Shown: positions 31,823 through 33,461 of the stretch, one piece after another
How positions within the stretch are numbered: the stretch's first letter is position 1
Layout: each line of letters starts with the position of its first letter
Assembly (NCBI GenBank): GCA_900548465.1
Contig: URKY01000027.1
Span: 1 to 33,461 of the forward strand
Direction of reading: 5' to 3'
Source of the DNA: an uncultured Eubacterium sp.
GTDB lineage: Bacteria > Bacillota > Clostridia > Lachnospirales > Lachnospiraceae
Length of the DNA stretch: 33,461 nt
Notes under the pieces: model-generated
Databases searched by the model: none
Told to the model about the DNA's origin: nothing
What the model saw: only the letters and a program-made list of their open reading frames with translations
Program-made: the position numbers and the translations under genes

Positions 31823-33193
31823 ATGGAAAGAGAAAAATTCAAATCCAGACTTGGATTCATCCTTATATCCGCCGGATGCGCCATTGGTATCGGTAATGTA
31901 TGGCGTTTTCCTTACGTTGTAGGAAACAACGGTGGCGGATGTTTTGTATTATTTTACATTTTGTTTCTTGTTATTCTAGGGCTTCCTATTTTAACAATGG
32001 AATTTTCAGTTGGCAGGGCAAGCCAGCAAAGTATTTCAAGGGCGTTTAAAACTCTCGAAAAGAAAGGTCAGTATTGGCACCTTCACGGTTACATAGGAAT
32101 GATTGGTAATTATATTCTTATGATGTTTTACACTATCGTTGCAGGTTGGATGTTAAGATACTTTTTTGATACTGCAAAAGGGGATTTTGCCAATGCCGGC
32201 ACAGCCGATGTTCAAAAACATTTTTCTAACATGAATGCTGTTCCTTCAGAAATGATTTTCTGGACAGTTCTTGTCATCATTATCGGTTTTCTTGTATGCT
32301 CTCTGGGATTGCAAAAGGGTGTGGAGAAAATTTCCAAGTTAATGATGATTGCCCTTCTGATTATTATGGTAGTTTTAGCTATTAACAGCATTTTTCTTGA
32401 CGGTGCAGGCAAAGGGCTGTATTTCTACCTTGTGCCTGATTTTGAACAGATAAAGAAAGTGGGGCTGATTAACATTATTGTGGCAGCCATGAACCAGGCA
32501 TTCTTTACTCTCAGCATTGGAATGGGTTCAATGACAATTTTTGGAAGTTATTTAGACAAGGACCGTTCACTTCTTGGTGAATCAATTAACATTGTTGCTT
32601 TAGATACATTTGTAGCTGTGGTATCGGGATTAATTATTTTCCCTACATGCTTTGCATTTGGTGTTAGTCCGGACCAGGGGCCAAAACTTATTTTTGTTAC
32701 TTTACCAAATATTTTTGCGAAAATGCCCGGCGGTCGTATCTGGGGAAGCTGCTTTTTCATTTTCATGGCTTTCGCAGCTTTTTCCACTGTAATTGCAGTA
32801 TTTGAAAACATCATGTCCTCATGTATGGATTTATGGAAATGGTCCAGAAAGAAAACTGCCCTTATAAATGCAGTAATTATAATTATCACTTCTATACCTT
32901 GCGTTTTAGGTTTTAATGTTCTGTCGGGATTTCATCCTTTGGGCAAAGGCACCAACGTTATGGATTTAGAGGATTTTATAATAAGCAATCTGATTCTTCC
33001 AATAGGATCACTTATTTATACTCTATTCTGTACCAGCAAATACGGATGGGGTTGGGACAATTATTTGAAGGAAGTCAACTCCGGTATCGGTCTGAAGGTT
33101 CCCGGTAAAATTCGTTTCTACTGCAAATGGATACTTCCTATTACAACTTTATTCATTATTGTGAATGGATTGATTTCAGTATTTAATAAATAA
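31823..33193 (+). CDS. Neurotransmitter:sodium symporter (NSS/SNF) family transporter
   Basis: The 456-aa protein shows the NSS signature at its start: SRLGFILISAGCAIGIGNVW and RFPYVVGNNGGGCFVLFY, the unwound helix 1 that binds Na+ and substrate. The helix 2 motif LGLPILTMEFSVGR follows. About eleven to twelve membrane helices follow, with QAFFTLSIGMGSMTIFGSYL for helix 6 and FSTVIAVFENIMSSCMDLW for helix 8. Bacterial relatives (LeuT, TnaT, MhsT) import amino acids with sodium. The ribosome site is weak (TTGAGAT) although the promoter is strong. It is a single-gene unit bounded by a terminator. Confidence 0.93.
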   Translation: MEREKFKSRLGFILISAGCAIGIGNVWRFPYVVGNNGGGCFVLFYILFLVILGLPILTMEFSVGRASQQSISRAFKTLEKKGQYWHLHGYIGMIGNYILMMFYTIVAGWMLRYFFDTAKGDFANAGTADVQKHFSNMNAVPSEMIFWTVLVIIIGFLVCSLGLQKGVEKISKLMMIALLIIMVVLAINSIFLDGAGKGLYFYLVPDFEQIKKVGLINIIVAAMNQAFFTLSIGMGSMTIFGSYLDKDRSLLGESINIVALDTFVAVVSGLIIFPTCFAFGVSPDQGPKLIFVTLPNIFAKMPGGRIWGSCFFIFMAFAAFSTVIAVFENIMSSCMDLWKWSRKKTALINAVIIIITSIPCVLGFNVLSGFHPLGKGTNVMDLEDFIISNLILPIGSLIYTLFCTSKYGWGWDNYLKEVNSGIGLKVPGKIRFYCKWILPITTLFIIVNGLISVFNK

Positions 33194-33204
33194 TTTACTA
33201 TAAA

Positions 33205-33248
33205 AACTCCTGTATACCATTTCTGATATACAGGAGTTCATCTTTTTT
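33205..33248. terminator. Bidirectional terminator between the symporter and the fibronectin-III protein gene
   Basis: A perfect 12-bp stem (AACTCCTGTATA, 33205-33216, with TATACAGGAGTT, 33227-33238) has a ten-base loop. A T tract follows on the plus strand after two bases, and an A run upstream gives five T residues on the minus strand. Confidence 0.88.
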
Positions 33249-33259
33249 AAGCTATTACG

Positions 33260-33461
33260 CTACTTTCTAACCTTAATTTTCTTCACACTACTCCAATCAC
33301 TTATATAAGTCTTTCCATCAACCACTTTATAGGCTCTGACCTTTACATAATATGTTTTCTTTTTCAACTTGCCAAGAGTCTTGGCTGCTTTTTTTACTTT
33401 TATGGTTTTCGTCACCTTCTTACCAAATTTCTTTGAAGTTGAATATCTTATTTCATATCCT
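33260..33461 (-). CDS. C-terminus of a surface protein, fibronectin type III-like domain (partial)
   Basis: The minus-strand frame entering from the right edge gives 66 codons to a TAG at 33260. It reads GYEIRYSTSKKFGKKVTKTI, then KTYYVKVRAYKVVDGKTYIS and DWSSVKKIKVRK. The G-Y-x-I-x-Y start, the YYVKVRAY strand and the W-S close are typical of the Lys-rich fibronectin III domains that end many Lachnospiraceae secreted proteins. The rest of the gene lies outside the window, so its full function is unknown. Confidence 0.75.
   Translation of the reverse strand, partial: GYEIRYSTSKKFGKKVTKTIKVKKAAKTLGKLKKKTYYVKVRAYKVVDGKTYISDWSSVKKIKVRK

Overview
The window reads as a chromosomal segment of a low-GC, Gram-positive anaerobe, most likely a gut member of the Lachnospiraceae (Clostridia). 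The reasons are the AT-rich base composition, strong GGAGG-type ribosome binding sites, BspA-type leucine-rich repeats, a lysine-rich Ig-like domain followed by Ala-Pro-Thr linkers on a large secreted protein, and a partial lysine-rich fibronectin-III protein at the right edge. No rRNA, tRNA or CRISPR array was seen.

Positions 1 to about 11,280 look like the remains of a mobile element or genomic island, with every gene on the minus strand. A tnpV-like transposon gene of clearly higher GC (about 45% by hand count) runs off the left edge. Its 5' end is fused into the 3' end of an ICE-type DEAH helicase gene, which therefore lacks its last helicase motif. Upstream follow four small transcription units, each closed by its own hairpin terminator: a BspA-LRR protein with an unknown protein; a UDG-like protein with an unknown 236-aa protein, a gene scrap and a WYL-domain regulator; a CX5R phosphatase-like protein with a tandem-AAA ATPase whose first AAA module is degenerate; and a zinc-ribbon/coiled-coil/LRR protein. 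A gene fragment at 11,083-11,278 marks the probable edge.

From 11,400 on the content is ordinary chromosome: an M16 peptidase, a DMT exporter, a pepF-HAD pair, an AEC transporter, endonuclease IV and a tandem GNAT protein. Between 19,230 and 20,500 lies a decaying zone with a six-and-a-half-copy 72-bp tandem repeat, a CAP-domain pseudogene and another gene scrap. Then come a SpoU-family RNA methyltransferase with a GNAT protein, a Gfo/Idh/MocA oxidoreductase whose 3' end and hairpin are duplicated, and a probable gamma-carbonic anhydrase, DMT transporter and secreted SH3-like protein operon.

The right third is dominated by a 1463-aa secreted multidomain protein (Ig-like, Thr/Pro linkers, duplicated beta-domains, CBM-like, F5/8C-like domains, basic-secretory-protease metallopeptidase). 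It is followed by a HipA-like scrap, an acyltransferase-3 membrane protein, a HicB-type antitoxin remnant, an NSS-family sodium symporter and the start of another surface protein.

The strongest candidates for something undescribed are the phosphatase/AAA/cytoplasmic-LRR group and the WYL-regulated UDG-like operon in the island, and the 72-bp repeat array.
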